The notes under the pieces: model-generated
What the model was told of the DNA's origin: nothing
The model's database searches: none
The model's input: the letters and a program-made list of their open reading frames with translations, nothing else
DNA from: Pedomonas mirosovicensis
GTDB lineage: Bacteria; Pseudomonadota; Alphaproteobacteria; Sphingomonadales; Sphingomonadaceae
Assembly (NCBI RefSeq): GCF_022569295.1
Contig: NZ_JAKFIA010000002.1
Span: forward strand, 310,001 to 374,000
Direction: 5' to 3'
Length of the DNA: 64,000 nucleotides
Shown here: piece after piece, positions 35,795 to 45,046 of the stretch
Layout of the letters: every line of letters starts with the position of its first letter
How positions within the stretch are numbered: position 1 is the first letter of the stretch
Program-made: the position numbers and the translations under genes

Positions 35795-38383
35795 ATGTCG
35801 AATACCCTGGAGAGTGTGTCGGGTTTGTTTAATCCCAGGCTGGGCGCTTCTGCGTTGGATGCGATGCCGACGGATGCGGAGGTCTTCACCACCTTCGCGC
35901 GCATGGCGGCGGATTGTATGGGCGTTCCCCTGGCCGCCGTCGCGGTGGCGGATGGCGAGCGCCTGCGGTTTCTCGGTGAGATTGGCTTCGGAATTACGGA
36001 GACGCCGCTTTCGGCTTCGCTCCTCATGCCTCACTTTCGCGCCGGGCAGCCGCTGACCGTGCTCGACATGTCCCGCGACGCCCGCTTCAGCGCCCATCCG
36101 CTCGTTGCCGGCGCGCCGGCGCTGCGGTTTGCGGCGGCCGTGCCGCTGGCGGGAAGCGATGGCCGGGTGTTCGGCTTCGTGGCCGGGCTCGATACGGCGC
36201 CCCACCTTGAGGGGCCGACGGAAACGCAGGCGCAAATGCTGCAAGGGCTGGCGAGCCTGCTGCTGGCGTGTCTTGCCGCGCAGGGCCGCGGCCGCGAGAC
36301 GGAGCGGGCGCTGCAGGAGGCCCGGCGCTGCCTTGAGGCGATCTCCAGCCAGGCTCTGGTCGGCATTCTCCATCAGGATTTCAACGGCCGCATTCTCATG
36401 GTCAACGAGCGGTTCTGCGCGCTTGCCGGCCGCAGCGCCAAGGTGTTGCGCCGCGTGCCGCTCGAGCGGCTGATGCATCTGCGCGACTGGCGCAAGCTCC
36501 GTGAGCTGTTCGATATGAACCGGCCGACCGGTCAGCCCTTCTCCACCGAGGTCCGCTGGGCCCGCCCGGATGGATCGATGCTCTGGTGCGCGGTCGATGT
36601 CTCCTTCGTGCGCGACGAGACCGGGAAGCCGGTTTCGCTTGTCGCCTTCATGCATGACATAACCTGGTACAAGAAGGCCAAGGCTGCGCTGAACAGCAGC
36701 GAGGAGCGGTTCCGGCTGGCGACCAAGGCCGCGCGTCTGGGCGTTGCGGACTACCACCTGCCCACCGGCGCGTTCAGCTGGTCGGACGAGTTGCGGGCGA
36801 TGGTTGGCGCGCCGGAGGGCACAAAGCCCAGCCTGCGCCTGGCGCTGGCGGTTCTTGAGCCGGAGGCGCGGCGGACGGTGCGGAACTGGCTGCTGAAGCC
36901 GGACCCGAACGTGCCCCTGCGCGAGGGCGCGCATTATATTCGCATCCGCCGTCTCGATAACGGCGCGCTGCGCTGGCTGGAGGTGCGCGTGTGGGCTTCT
37001 GCCGCCGATGACGGCGAGTCCGGCCGGCTGGTGCTCACCACCCGCGACGTCACCGAGGAGAAGAATTCCGAGGAACGCGTCCTCTGGGCGTCCGAGCATG
37101 ACCCGCTGACCGGTCTTGCCAATCGCCGCCTGTTCCTCAAGCGGCTGAGCGCGGCGGTTCAGCAGGCGGAGACGGAGCGCAGCCATGTGGGTCTTCTGCT
37201 GTTCGATCTCGATAAGCTGAAGCAGACCAACGACACGCTGGGGCACGAGGCGGGCGACTTCCTGCTGCGGACGTTCGTTGAGCGGCTTCAAGGGCTGCGG
37301 CGGGAAGAGGATACGCTGGCGCGGCTGGGGGGCGATGAGTTCGCGCTCATCATGCCCAACCTGTCGGGCAGCCAGCAGATGCTCGATCTCGCCCAAACGG
37401 TGCTCGAGCAGATGCGCGAGCGGCTCACCTTCGAGGGCCACGCCATCGAATGCCGGGCCAGCATCGGGGCCAGCCTTTATCCCGAGCACGGCCGCGACGC
37501 CAACAACCTCCAGCGCAACGCCGATGTGGCGCTCTACCGGGCCAAGGCGCAGGGGCGGTGCCGTCTGGTGGTGTTCGAGCCGGAAATGCGCTCGGAACTC
37601 CAGCTGCACACCTCCATGCTGTCCATGGCGCGGCAGGCGCTGGATACAGGAAATATCGTGCCCTACTTCCAGCCCAAGATCGCGCTGGATACCGGCAAGC
37701 TCGTCGGCTTCGAAGCGCTGCTGCGCTGGCGGCATCCGCGCCGGGGCATCCAGGGGCCGGCCCAGATCGCCGCCGCCCTTGAGGACCAGGATCTGGCCGT
37801 GGCCATCAGCGAACGCATGTTCGCCCTGGTGGCGGCGCAGATGCGCGCCTGGCTGGATGCGGGCTATGAGTTCGGCCATGTGGCCGTCAACGCCTCGGCT
37901 GTAGAGTTTCTGCGCGACAACTTTGCCGAACGCGTGCTCGGCCAGTTGCAGGAAGCGGGGGTGCCGCCCCGCTATCTCGAACTGGAAGTCACGGAGTCGG
38001 TTCTGCTCGGTCACCAGTCCGACCGGTCCGATCGCATTTTGCGGACGCTGAGCAACGCGGGCGTGCGGATTGCGCTTGATGATTTCGGCACCGGCTTTGC
38101 CTCCCTGTCACATTTGAAGCGCTTTCCGGTTGATACCATCAAGATCGACCAGAGCTTCGTGCGCGACCTGGAGAACGACCCCTTCGGCGGGGCCATCATT
38201 CGGGCGGTCATCAGCCTGGGGCAGAGCCTTGGCATCTGCGTCGTGGCCGAGGGCATCGAGACCCAGGCGCAGGCGGATTTCCTGCTGGCGCACCAGTGCG
38301 ACGTGGGGCAGGGCTATTTTCTCGGCCGCCCCGCCGCCGCCATGGCCGCCGAAAATCTGCTGCAAGGCGTCTATGCGGCCTAG
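35795..38383 (+). CDS. GAF-PAS-PAS-GGDEF-EAL cyclic-di-GMP signalling protein
   Basis: 862 aa. GAF is about residues 25-160; two PAS domains follow (about 180-300 and 305-425). The GGDEF domain (about 440-600) has an intact LGGDEF and an upstream RxxD inhibitory site five residues before it. The EAL domain (about 615-855) has FEALLRW, NASAVEFL, LEVTES, DDFGTGFASL, KIDQSF and EGIE. Both catalytic sets look complete, so it can make and degrade c-di-GMP, switched by small molecules or redox. Cytosolic, no membrane segment. Confidence 0.95.
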   Translation: MSNTLESVSGLFNPRLGASALDAMPTDAEVFTTFARMAADCMGVPLAAVAVADGERLRFLGEIGFGITETPLSASLLMPHFRAGQPLTVLDMSRDARFSAHPLVAGAPALRFAAAVPLAGSDGRVFGFVAGLDTAPHLEGPTETQAQMLQGLASLLLACLAAQGRGRETERALQEARRCLEAISSQALVGILHQDFNGRILMVNERFCALAGRSAKVLRRVPLERLMHLRDWRKLRELFDMNRPTGQPFSTEVRWARPDGSMLWCAVDVSFVRDETGKPVSLVAFMHDITWYKKAKAALNSSEERFRLATKAARLGVADYHLPTGAFSWSDELRAMVGAPEGTKPSLRLALAVLEPEARRTVRNWLLKPDPNVPLREGAHYIRIRRLDNGALRWLEVRVWASAADDGESGRLVLTTRDVTEEKNSEERVLWASEHDPLTGLANRRLFLKRLSAAVQQAETERSHVGLLLFDLDKLKQTNDTLGHEAGDFLLRTFVERLQGLRREEDTLARLGGDEFALIMPNLSGSQQMLDLAQTVLEQMRERLTFEGHAIECRASIGASLYPEHGRDANNLQRNADVALYRAKAQGRCRLVVFEPEMRSELQLHTSMLSMARQALDTGNIVPYFQPKIALDTGKLVGFEALLRWRHPRRGIQGPAQIAAALEDQDLAVAISERMFALVAAQMRAWLDAGYEFGHVAVNASAVEFLRDNFAERVLGQLQEAGVPPRYLELEVTESVLLGHQSDRSDRILRTLSNAGVRIALDDFGTGFASLSHLKRFPVDTIKIDQSFVRDLENDPFGGAIIRAVISLGQSLGICVVAEGIETQAQADFLLAHQCDVGQGYFLGRPAAAMAAENLLQGVYAA

Positions 38384-38486
38384 CGCAGCTTTCGAGCAGG
38401 GTGGACCATCCTGCGGTTGAAGAAAACGCGACCACCAAAAGGCTCTGGAGTTTTCGCGGCAGCAACTCCATCGCCTTCACCCGTCT

Positions 38487-38504
38487 GCGCGAAAAGTCAG
38501 CGGA
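38487..38504 (+). repeat. Dispersed 18-bp iteron-like sequence, copy 3
   Basis: GCGCGAAAAGTCAGCGGA, about 100 bp after the c-di-GMP gene and 100 bp before the Sel1 lipoprotein; identical to the other three copies and in the same orientation. Confidence 0.85.
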
Positions 38505-38604
38505 AAAAATTCGGGCGGTTTTCCCCACCCGCACGGGCGAGTGGCCCTTCGTGCGCGCTGGCGTAAAATCGGCGTGAGACATTCAGCCTGGAAGGGGAGA
38601 GACC

Positions 38605-39096
38605 ATGGCTGCTGGCATAGCTGCGCGCGCCTTGCCATCCTGGAAATTCGCCCGGCGCGTCATCGGGCCGTTGCTGTTGCCGGCGCTTCTGCTTGCCGCC
38701 TGCGCCAGGCCTCCCGTCTGCCAGGGCGAGGCGCCGGCATACGCGCTTCCTGGCGCATCTGCGCCTATCAGGGCGCTGGCGCTGCTGAACATGCGATCCA
38801 TGGAAAATCTTGCCTGCTGGGCTGAACGCAACGACCAGCTTGCCCAGTACGCCCTGGGCATCGCCTATGAGCACGGGCTGGGTGTGCCGGCTGACCGCAA
38901 GGCCGCTATGCGCTATTACCGCGCCGCGGCCGCATCGGTGCCGGGGCGGATCTGGGTCTACTCCCCGCCGGTTGGAAAGGAGAGCATGGGCCGGGTCATT
39001 CCCGTCGACACCGGGCCGGGCCGCACTGGCCTGCCCGAAGCCCGCGCGGCGCTGGAGCGCCTCACCGCCTCGCGGGACAACGGCGACAGGCCATAA
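38605..39096 (+). CDS. Lipoprotein with a Sel1-like repeat
   Basis: 163 aa. A signal sequence ends in the lipobox LLAAC (Cys about 33). One Sel1/TPR-like unit is clear: AQYALGIAYEHGLGVPADRK. Sel1 lipoproteins act as periplasmic scaffolds. GGAAGGGGAGAG lies before the ATG. It is isolated, convergent with the CsbD-like genes. Confidence 0.8.
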   Translation: MAAGIAARALPSWKFARRVIGPLLLPALLLAACARPPVCQGEAPAYALPGASAPIRALALLNMRSMENLACWAERNDQLAQYALGIAYEHGLGVPADRKAAMRYYRAAAASVPGRIWVYSPPVGKESMGRVIPVDTGPGRTGLPEARAALERLTASRDNGDRP

Positions 39097-39151
39097 GAAC
39101 ATCCCATGTCTCTGCCGCCGCTTGTCTGACGCCTGCCGGGCGCGCGGCCTA

Positions 39152-39463
39152 TCAGTAGTGCTGGCGCTCCGAATACATCTGCCGGTTGCGCCGACGGCGG
39201 CCGGTCAGCAGCGCCGCCGCGCAGCCGACTGCGCCGGCGATCAGCAGCGAGCGCACCGGGTGCTCGGCCACGTTGCGGCTCACCTGGTCCGTTGCGTTCT
39301 GCACGGACTGGCGGGCGCTGCCATACCATTCTTGGGCGCGGCCCATCAGTTCCTGGCGGGTGCCTTCGCCCTGCTGGCGCGAGCTGCCGGTAATGTCGCT
39401 GGCACCTTGCTGTGCCTTGCCCATGCCGGTCCTCAAAGTGCCTTCAACCCGATCCTGATTCAT
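39152..39463 (-). CDS. CsbD/DUF883-like membrane-anchored stress protein
   Basis: 103 aa from ATG 39463 (CAGGAG upstream). CsbD-like start (MNQDRVEGTLRTGMGKAQQG), an amphipathic middle, and a C-terminal membrane helix (LLIAGAVGCAAALLTGRRRR), as in ElaB/YqjD-type proteins. Induced by stationary phase or membrane stress in relatives. It is paired with a similar gene at 39660. Confidence 0.82.
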   Translation of the reverse strand: MNQDRVEGTLRTGMGKAQQGASDITGSSRQQGEGTRQELMGRAQEWYGSARQSVQNATDQVSRNVAEHPVRSLLIAGAVGCAAALLTGRRRRNRQMYSERQHY

Positions 39464-39659
39464 AACGTCACTCCTGACATTGCCGTGGAAAGAAAAAATC
39501 AAAGCGCCATCCCGCCGCCGTCCGGCGCGGCCTTCGGCCGGGCCGGGCGCGCCCCGCGCGGGATGGCGGATCAACGGCGCCGGCCGCGGCCTGTTCCGCC
39601 CAGGGCGGCGAAGCGCACCGCCCGCGCCGCGTGCGGAGCATCCGGAAGGCGCATCCTCG

Positions 39660-39977
39660 CTACATCGCCCGGCGGCGGGCCGACCACTGCATCTCCCGGT
39701 CATCCCGGCGGAAGGCCACCATGCCGAGCACAAAACCAAGTGCCGCGGCGATCAGCACGGCGGAAATGGGCTGGTCGGAAACCGTGCGGCCCATGGTGTC
39801 GGCGGCGTCCCGCATGGACTCGCGCGCCTGGCCATAAGCCCGCCGGGCCCGGCCGCGCATCCGCTGGCGCATCCCGCGCTCTTCCAGCACCTCGTCTCCG
39901 GTCAGGGTGCCAAAGGCCTGCCGCGTGCGGCCCGACATTTCATCCAGGCCGCCTCGTGTTGTCTGCTCGTTCGCCAT
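39660..39977 (-). CDS. Second CsbD/DUF883-like membrane-anchored protein
   Basis: 105 aa from ATG 39977 (AGGAGGCAGCAG upstream). Same layout as its neighbour: RTRQAFGTLTGDEVLEERGM, an Arg-rich amphipathic region and one C-terminal helix (ISAVLIAAALGFVLGMVAFR). The pair looks like an old duplication. Confidence 0.82.
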   Translation of the reverse strand: MANEQTTRGGLDEMSGRTRQAFGTLTGDEVLEERGMRQRMRGRARRAYGQARESMRDAADTMGRTVSDQPISAVLIAAALGFVLGMVAFRRDDREMQWSARRRAM

Positions 39978-40040
39978 CTGCTGCCTCCTGTGCGTCAAAC
40001 TTGGGTCCGGTCCGCCAGTCGGGCGGTCTGGCCGGGCCAG

Positions 40041-40454
40041 TCAGTGGGTGCTGGGGCTGATGGAGTTCATCGCCCCCATACAGGCCTGTTCGCAGCGGCG
40101 GCAGGCCTCGGCGCATACCTGGCAGTGCTCATGGCGCCGGGCATGGCGTTCGCATTCCTCAGCGCACAGGCGGCAGGCGGTGGCGCAGGCCTGCAGGGTT
40201 ATGCGGATCAACTCTTCATTCGAGCCGGTGCGGCGGGTGGCCACCTTGCCGGTCGTCGCGCACAGGTCCGCGCAGTCAAGGTTCAGGCGGATGCACTGGC
40301 GCAACTCCTGCACCATCTCCTCGGCCAGGCACGCATCCGCGCAGGAAATGCAAATTTGGGCGCAATCGTAACATTCCTCGATACAGCGGATGAGAATATC
40401 GTTGGTGTTGCCGCGCACGTCGGGGTGCGTGCGGATCATCTGTTCAGCGTGCAT
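40041..40454 (-). CDS. Four-helix-bundle copper-binding protein (Csp/DUF326-like)
   Basis: 137 aa from ATG 40454. Repeated CxxC/CxxxC pairs line four helices: CIEECYDCAQICISCADACL; CIRLNLDCADLC; CATACRLCAEEC; HEHCQVCAEACRRCEQAC. Cytosolic members store Cu(I) inside the bundle. There is no signal peptide here, so cytosolic copper storage is likely. It lies in a minus-strand group with the CsbD-like genes. Confidence 0.9.
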   Translation of the reverse strand: MHAEQMIRTHPDVRGNTNDILIRCIEECYDCAQICISCADACLAEEMVQELRQCIRLNLDCADLCATTGKVATRRTGSNEELIRITLQACATACRLCAEECERHARRHEHCQVCAEACRRCEQACMGAMNSISPSTH

Positions 40455-40596
40455 GAAATCACCTCTCGCGTTGGCCTTGGGGGAAGAAAAGGGCCAGCCG
40501 GGAGAGAGAATGTTCCGCCCGGCTGTTCTCAAAGGAACATCAGCCGGGCAGGGAGGTTCCGGCCCGGTCGTGTTCTGCCTTGCGCTGCCGCCTTGG

Positions 40597-41817
40597 TCAG
40601 TCGAGCCGGGTGAAAAGGCCGTAGAGGGTGGGCTTGAGGTAAAGGTCGATGGCCTGGGGCCCCGTGATGTCCGGCACCAGGCGCACCAGTTCCAGGACGG
40701 AGTTGATGCCCGCGTACAGCATCTCAGAGGCCACCAGCGGGTCCACGGCGCGCAGTGAGCCGTCGGCGATTCCGTCTGAAATCATCGAGGCGAAGCGGCG
40801 CGAGACGCGGCCGGAGTCGGCCAGTATCGCTCGCCGCAGCGGGTCCGGCAGCACGCTCAGCGCCGAGGCGCGCATCAAGGGGCCCTGCTCCGAAAGCTGG
40901 AAGGCGACCAGGCTGGCGGCGGCTGTCGTCAGGCGGGTCCAGCCGTCGCTCTCAAGGGCGCTGGCGGCCAGCTGAGTCTGCCGGGTGATCTCGAAGGTGC
41001 GCTCGAAGCAGGCGATCACCAGGTCATCCTTGGCATCGTTGTGGTGGTAGAACGCGCCCTTGGTAACGTTGAGGCTTTCTGAAATCCGCGCCACCGATGC
41101 GCCCCGGTAGCCGATCTCGTTGATGAGCCGGGTGGCGGCCATCAAGAAGGCGTCGGCACCGCTGTCCTGCGTGTCCGGCAGGGCGGGTGTCAGGATCTGC
41201 GGGGTCCATGCCGCGCCGGGGCGGGCGATGCCGCCCAGCAGCGCATCCAGCAGGCGCGCGGCGAGGCGCGGGGCGTCCTCCGCATCGTAGTGCTCGATCC
41301 ACACCACCGACCACAGCAGCTGCTCCAGCACCAGGTTGGCGCGGGCGTTGAGGCCGCGTCGGCCGGCCCAGGCCATTTCCGGTCCTTCCATCAGGCCGCG
41401 CAGCCGCCGCACCATGGCCTGAAGCGCATTTCGCACCACGCCGGCATGGGGCGGCCGCAGCGCGCGCACTTCGTCGAACCGCGCCATCGGCGGGGCCTCG
41501 CCCGCGCGGATGAGAAACTGGTTCTCCAGGTACAGCCGTATCAGCGTCTCCAGCCGGGCAGCGGGGGTGGGCTCGGCGCTGGCGGCCTCGATCATGGCAT
41601 CCCAGCGTTCGACGGCGCGCACCATGCAGGCGGAGACCAGGTCCTCCTTGCGCGGAAAATAATAGGCGACGCTGGTGGTGGTCAGCCCCACGGCGCCGGC
41701 CACTTCGGCAAAGGTTACGCCCCGCACGCCCTGCTGGTTGAGAATATCGACGGCCGCGGCCAGGACGGTCTCCTTGCGCGCGTTGTACCGGTTGGTTGCA
41801 GCCGGCCGTGCCGTCAT
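40597..41817 (-). CDS. Tandem TetR regulator (two TetR units in one chain)
   Basis: 406 aa from ATG 41817. The first TetR HTH is about residues 10-60 (FAEVAGAVGLTTTSVAYYFP) and its ligand domain runs to about 210. A second complete TetR HTH follows (YRGASVARISESLNVTKGAF, then YHHNDAK) with its own ligand domain. Ordinary TetRs are about 200 aa and dimerise, so this is a covalent pseudo-dimer. Target unknown; it is divergent from tag. Confidence 0.9.
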   Translation of the reverse strand: MTARPAATNRYNARKETVLAAAVDILNQQGVRGVTFAEVAGAVGLTTTSVAYYFPRKEDLVSACMVRAVERWDAMIEAASAEPTPAARLETLIRLYLENQFLIRAGEAPPMARFDEVRALRPPHAGVVRNALQAMVRRLRGLMEGPEMAWAGRRGLNARANLVLEQLLWSVVWIEHYDAEDAPRLAARLLDALLGGIARPGAAWTPQILTPALPDTQDSGADAFLMAATRLINEIGYRGASVARISESLNVTKGAFYHHNDAKDDLVIACFERTFEITRQTQLAASALESDGWTRLTTAAASLVAFQLSEQGPLMRASALSVLPDPLRRAILADSGRVSRRFASMISDGIADGSLRAVDPLVASEMLYAGINSVLELVRLVPDITGPQAIDLYLKPTLYGLFTRLD

Positions 41818-42026
41818 CTTGCCCTCGGGTTGCGTTGCTCTGGGCCCCCGCGTCTTGCCGGGGTCATCTGCGGTGCACCATAAATTGCGCCTTGCCCCCT
41901 GCAAAGCAGGCAATGGCGGGGGAGGGGCCTGTTGATGGGGAGGGCCCCCACGCAAAAGCTCTTGAGAACAAAGAAGGAACATGCCAGCATCCGCCTCCTG
42001 CGCCGAGGGAAGGAAGGAGAAAAATC

Positions 42027-42641
42027 ATGACCGCATTTGCGCTTGAGGAAGGGCCGGACGGGCAGCCGCGCTGCGCCTGGTGCCTGGCAACCCCCGCCTA
42101 TCGGCGCTACCACGATACTGAATGGGGTTTTCCGGTGGGCGATGACCGGCTGCTGTTTGAGAAGGTCAGCCTCGAAGGCTTCCAGTGCGGTCTCAGCTGG
42201 CTCACCATTCTCAACAAGCGGGAGGCTTTCCGCGCCGCCTTTGCCAACTTCGATTTTGAGATGGTGGCGCGCTTTGGCGAGGCGGATGTGGAGCGTCTGT
42301 TGCAGGACCCAGGTATCGTGCGCCATCGCGGCAAGATCCAGTCGGTCATCAACAATGCCCGCCGCGCCGTGGCGCTGCGGGAGAAGGAAGGCTCGCTCGC
42401 GGCCTTTTTCTGGCGTTACGAGCCCGACCCGGCGGAGCACGCCCGCCGTGGCGTGGTGGCGGAGACGCCGGAGTCGACCGCTCTTTCCAAGGCTCTGAAG
42501 AAGCAGGGCTGGAGTTTCGTCGGCCCCACCACCATGCACGCATTCATGCAGGCCATGGGGCTGGTCAACGATCATGCCCCCGGCTGCATTGTTCACGCGC
42601 AGGTGGAGGCGGCGCGGCAGGCCTTTCTCCGCCCGGCCTGA
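42027..42641 (+). CDS. tag: DNA-3-methyladenine glycosylase I
   Basis: 204 aa. RCAWCLATPAYRRYHDTEWG gives the zinc Cys/His, then LFEKVSLEGFQCGLSWLTIL with the catalytic Glu, the HhH-like SVINNARRAV, and GPTTMHAFMQAMGLVNDH with the closing His/Cys zinc ligands. It removes 3-methyladenine from alkylated DNA. GGAAGGAGAAAA precedes the ATG. It is followed by ybaK after 131 bp. Confidence 0.95.
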   Translation: MTAFALEEGPDGQPRCAWCLATPAYRRYHDTEWGFPVGDDRLLFEKVSLEGFQCGLSWLTILNKREAFRAAFANFDFEMVARFGEADVERLLQDPGIVRHRGKIQSVINNARRAVALREKEGSLAAFFWRYEPDPAEHARRGVVAETPESTALSKALKKQGWSFVGPTTMHAFMQAMGLVNDHAPGCIVHAQVEAARQAFLRPA

Positions 42642-42772
42642 GGTGTCTCCATCCCGCCCTGGGGATTGAGATGGCTCTGAAATGGCTTACAAAGCCCGTT
42701 CGTCCATTTCATCTCCAGCCTGCCGGCGGCGTGTCCGGTCAGGCCGGATTAAAGGCAAGGCACAGGTTCTCC

Positions 42773-43243
42773 ATGGCCAAATCCACCCCTGCGGTTGTGA
42801 CGCTCCAGCGCGCGGGCGCCGATTTTACGCTTCACACCTATGATTATGCGCCGGGCAACCAGCGCGTCGGCCTCCAGGCGGCCGAGGCGCTGGGGGTCAG
42901 CCCGTCAGAGGTCTACAAGACGCTGATGGCGCTGGTGGATGGCAAGCCGGTATGCGCCATTGCTCCGTCTGACCAGGAAATCAGCCTCAAGCGGCTGGCC
43001 TCAGCGGCAGGCGGCAAGGCGGCGCAGATGATGCCCGTGCCCGATGCCGAACGGGTAACCGGCTATCGCGTCGGCGGCATCAGCCCCTTTGGCCAGCGTC
43101 GCGCCGTGCCGGTGTTTCTGGAGGAAGGGGCGCTTCGCCTGCCGCTCATTTTTCTCAACGGCGGCCAGCGCGGCCTTCAGGTGCGGCTTGACCCGCGCGA
43201 GATTGTCCGCATCCTGAACGCCACCGCGGCCCCGCTGCTCTAG
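42773..43243 (+). CDS. ybaK: Cys-tRNA(Pro)/Cys-tRNA(Cys) deacylase YbaK
   Basis: 156 aa from ATG 42773. YbaK/EbsC family: FTLHTYDYAP, GLQAAEALGVSPSEVYKTLM, SLKRLASAAGGKAAQMMP, and GYRVGGISPFGQRRAVPVFL (the conserved GGISP-FG). It hydrolyses mischarged Cys-tRNA(Pro) in trans. The stop overlaps the convergent small zinc protein by 4 bp. Confidence 0.93.
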   Translation: MAKSTPAVVTLQRAGADFTLHTYDYAPGNQRVGLQAAEALGVSPSEVYKTLMALVDGKPVCAIAPSDQEISLKRLASAAGGKAAQMMPVPDAERVTGYRVGGISPFGQRRAVPVFLEEGALRLPLIFLNGGQRGLQVRLDPREIVRILNATAAPLL

Positions 43244-43482
43244 GCGCAGAATTTCTCCAAGCCATTCTGCAGCGCGTCCTTCGCGGCGCTGTTCCAGGCC
43301 GGTGCTCCATGCTCCTTGCACTCTGGGCACAGGTGCAAGCCGTCGGCCTCGCGCCAGCCATCGGGTAGCCAGGCATGGGTGAGCTGGTCATGGCGGTTGA
43401 ACTTGACCACCATGTTCGCCTCGATATGGCAACCGTCGCAGCGGGCCATGGATGGCCAGTGAAGAGTGTGCAAAATCATCAC
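43240..43482 (-). CDS. Small protein with two CxxC pairs (zinc-ribbon-like)
   Basis: 80 aa. Two Cys pairs (RCDGC and LCPEC) about 38 residues apart could hold one zinc. The rest is not recognised. Its ATG overlaps the stop of the gene upstream (43479), so the two are co-translated. It lies at the edge of the tailocin cluster, downstream of ogr on the same strand. Confidence 0.6.
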   Translation of the reverse strand: MMILHTLHWPSMARCDGCHIEANMVVKFNRHDQLTHAWLPDGWREADGLHLCPECKEHGAPAWNSAAKDALQNGLEKFCA

Positions 43483-43664
43483 GCAAATTCCTGGCCTGCT
43501 CCGCCGCGCATGGCCTTTCTCCCCCGGCGCTCAAGGCCTAGGGGCCGCCTGATCCGCTCCAGCTCATCGTGCCCGGCATCCGCCGGTACTCTGATCGCCT
43601 CTGCGCGCGCTTCGGTCCGATAGTCTGCCATACACGGCGACATCCAAGCGCCGCCCTCATTCAT
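43479..43664 (-). CDS. Small hypothetical protein next to ogr
   Basis: 61 aa from ATG 43664 with GGAG 6 nt upstream; longer in-frame starts lack ribosome sites. Basic C-terminal half (RRPLGLERRGRKAMRGG). Not recognised. It probably forms a short unit with the CxxC protein. Confidence 0.5.
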   Translation of the reverse strand: MNEGGAWMSPCMADYRTEARAEAIRVPADAGHDELERIRRPLGLERRGRKAMRGGAGQEFA

Positions 43665-43835
43665 GGCGGGCTCCGGCTGTTCCATGTTCGCGCCGCATCT
43701 TGCGCGGCGCTGTTGAAGGCGGATTGGTTTCAAGCAACATGTCACTCACGTTTTTCGGCAAGGCGCGATCCTCACCGACCGACAAGCGGCTGGCCAGGAA
43801 AGCCATGGCGTCAGGCGTTAATCTGCGGGTGCTGG

Positions 43836-44105
43836 TCAGGGCTGTTCGTTATTGGCCAGGTGCTCCGGCTTGCGCCTCACGCTCAGCGGCAGATCAATCC
43901 CCGGATTGGGCTTGGCGCTTGGCGAGATGGTCCGCATGACGCTGAGGCTGGCCGCGAAGGTATGGCCGCACTCCACATCCGAGCACTGGTAATGGATTTC
44001 CCGGTAAAGAGCCGTGACGGCGCGGCTCGTCCGGGCGACGGCGGGCGCCGTGCAATGCGGGCATTGCATGGCCGGGAGCCGGGGGGCTTTACGCATCTGC
44101 TGCAT
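43836..44105 (-). CDS. ogr: Ogr/Delta-like zinc-finger late-gene activator
   Basis: 89 aa from ATG 44105 (GGAG 9 nt upstream). It matches P2 Ogr and P4 Delta: MQCPHCTAPAVARTSRAVTA, then LYREIHYQCSDVECGHTFAA and MRTISPSAKPNP. Four cysteines (CPHC...C....C) bind zinc. Ogr activates P2 late promoters through dyads of the type TGT...ACA near -55. It is divergent from the repressor gene, and three matching palindromes precede the tail operons. Confidence 0.92.
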   Translation of the reverse strand: MQQMRKAPRLPAMQCPHCTAPAVARTSRAVTALYREIHYQCSDVECGHTFAASLSVMRTISPSAKPNPGIDLPLSVRRKPEHLANNEQP

Positions 44106-44379
44106 CGAACTGAACTCCGGTCGTCGAGACTTGAGAGGGGTGTGGTCGCTGGATCGTGGGCTGCTGTCTGGCAGGCCGCCCAGGCTTTGCCGGGCAGGCG
44201 CGGAGAATGGCGGGATAGGCGCCGGAAACGCCGCAGGGCCTCTCCATATACGCAGCATGCCAACGTCTCACATGGTGCCAATATATACTCATTACTATAT
44301 CGATATAGCATTTCGTATGGACATTCAATACGTAAAAATATAATCCCACCCTATTCGTTATCGTATAGAGGTTCAGCCT
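44106..44379. promoter_or_regulatory. Control region between ogr and the repressor
   Basis: 274 bp, strikingly AT-rich from 44275 to 44375. It contains repeated TTCGTAT / TTCGTTATCGTAT units and a TATCGATATA palindrome (about 44298-44308), candidates for repressor operators and the repressor promoter. The arrangement is a genetic switch for ogr. Confidence 0.55.
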
Positions 44380-45045
44380 GTGAGCGAGATCGTTGGCGAC
44401 CGGATCAGGAAGCGTATGGAGGAGCTTGGGCTGTCGCAGTCCGAGTTGGCCCGGCGCGTGGGTGTGCGCCAACCCACCATCAGCCGGCTGTTGCTTGGGG
44501 AGGCCGCAGGCTCGCGGCACCTGCATGTGATCGCCCGCGAGCTCGGCACGACCCCGCAGTATCTCACCGGCGAGACGGACGACCCCTCCGAAGGGGCCAT
44601 GCCGCTGCCGACGCCCGAGCTGCTCGCGGATCAGCTCGACCTGGTCGAGATCAAGGAGCTCGACCTGAAGTTCGGGATGGGGGCAACCTACCTCGATGTG
44701 CCGGTGACGCCGGAGAGCCGCTACTTCTCGGCTTCCTGGCTCCGCAGCTATACGACGAGCAGCCCGGACCAGCTGTTCTTTGCGCGCGGCATCGGCGATT
44801 CCATGGCCCCGACGATCCTGGATTCTGACATGGTGCTGGTGGACTGCACCCAGAAAACCCCGCATATAGGCGACCAGATCTGGGCCATCGCCTACGGCAT
44901 GACCGGCATGATCAAGCGTCTGCGGCCCATGCCGGACGGCTCGGTGAAAATCCTCTCCGATAATGAGCGCGTTCCGCCCGAAATCGCCGTCGATGGCGAA
45001 ATGCATGTCATCGGCCGCGTGGTGGCGGTCATCCGCAAGGTTTGA
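44380..45045 (+). CDS. Phage-type repressor with HTH and S24 self-cleaving domain
   Basis: 221 aa from GTG 44380 (AGAGG upstream). The N-terminal HTH_XRE has MEELGLSQSELARRVGVRQP (followed by TISRLL). The C-terminal LexA/CI-like S24 domain has the catalytic Ser in IGDSMAPTILD and Lys in MIKRLRPM. RecA-stimulated autocleavage would release ogr and the tail genes under DNA damage. The cleavage-site Ala-Gly is not obvious, so it may respond differently. Confidence 0.9.
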   Translation: MSEIVGDRIRKRMEELGLSQSELARRVGVRQPTISRLLLGEAAGSRHLHVIARELGTTPQYLTGETDDPSEGAMPLPTPELLADQLDLVEIKELDLKFGMGATYLDVPVTPESRYFSASWLRSYTTSSPDQLFFARGIGDSMAPTILDSDMVLVDCTQKTPHIGDQIWAIAYGMTGMIKRLRPMPDGSVKILSDNERVPPEIAVDGEMHVIGRVVAVIRKV

Positions 45046-45046
45046 G

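Noticed and set aside
35759-38014. A 751-codon open frame on the minus strand
   Set aside because: It is antisense to the GAF-PAS-PAS-GGDEF-EAL gene, whose motifs are unmistakable. High GC at third positions keeps the opposite frame open.
40515-40550. Hairpin after the double-TetR gene as a terminator
   Set aside because: A GC-rich stem is present but no T-run follows on the coding strand, so I did not list it as a terminator.
44380-45045. Housekeeping LexA
   Set aside because: HTH_XRE rather than the LexA winged helix, and it is divergent from ogr, so a phage-type repressor fits better.
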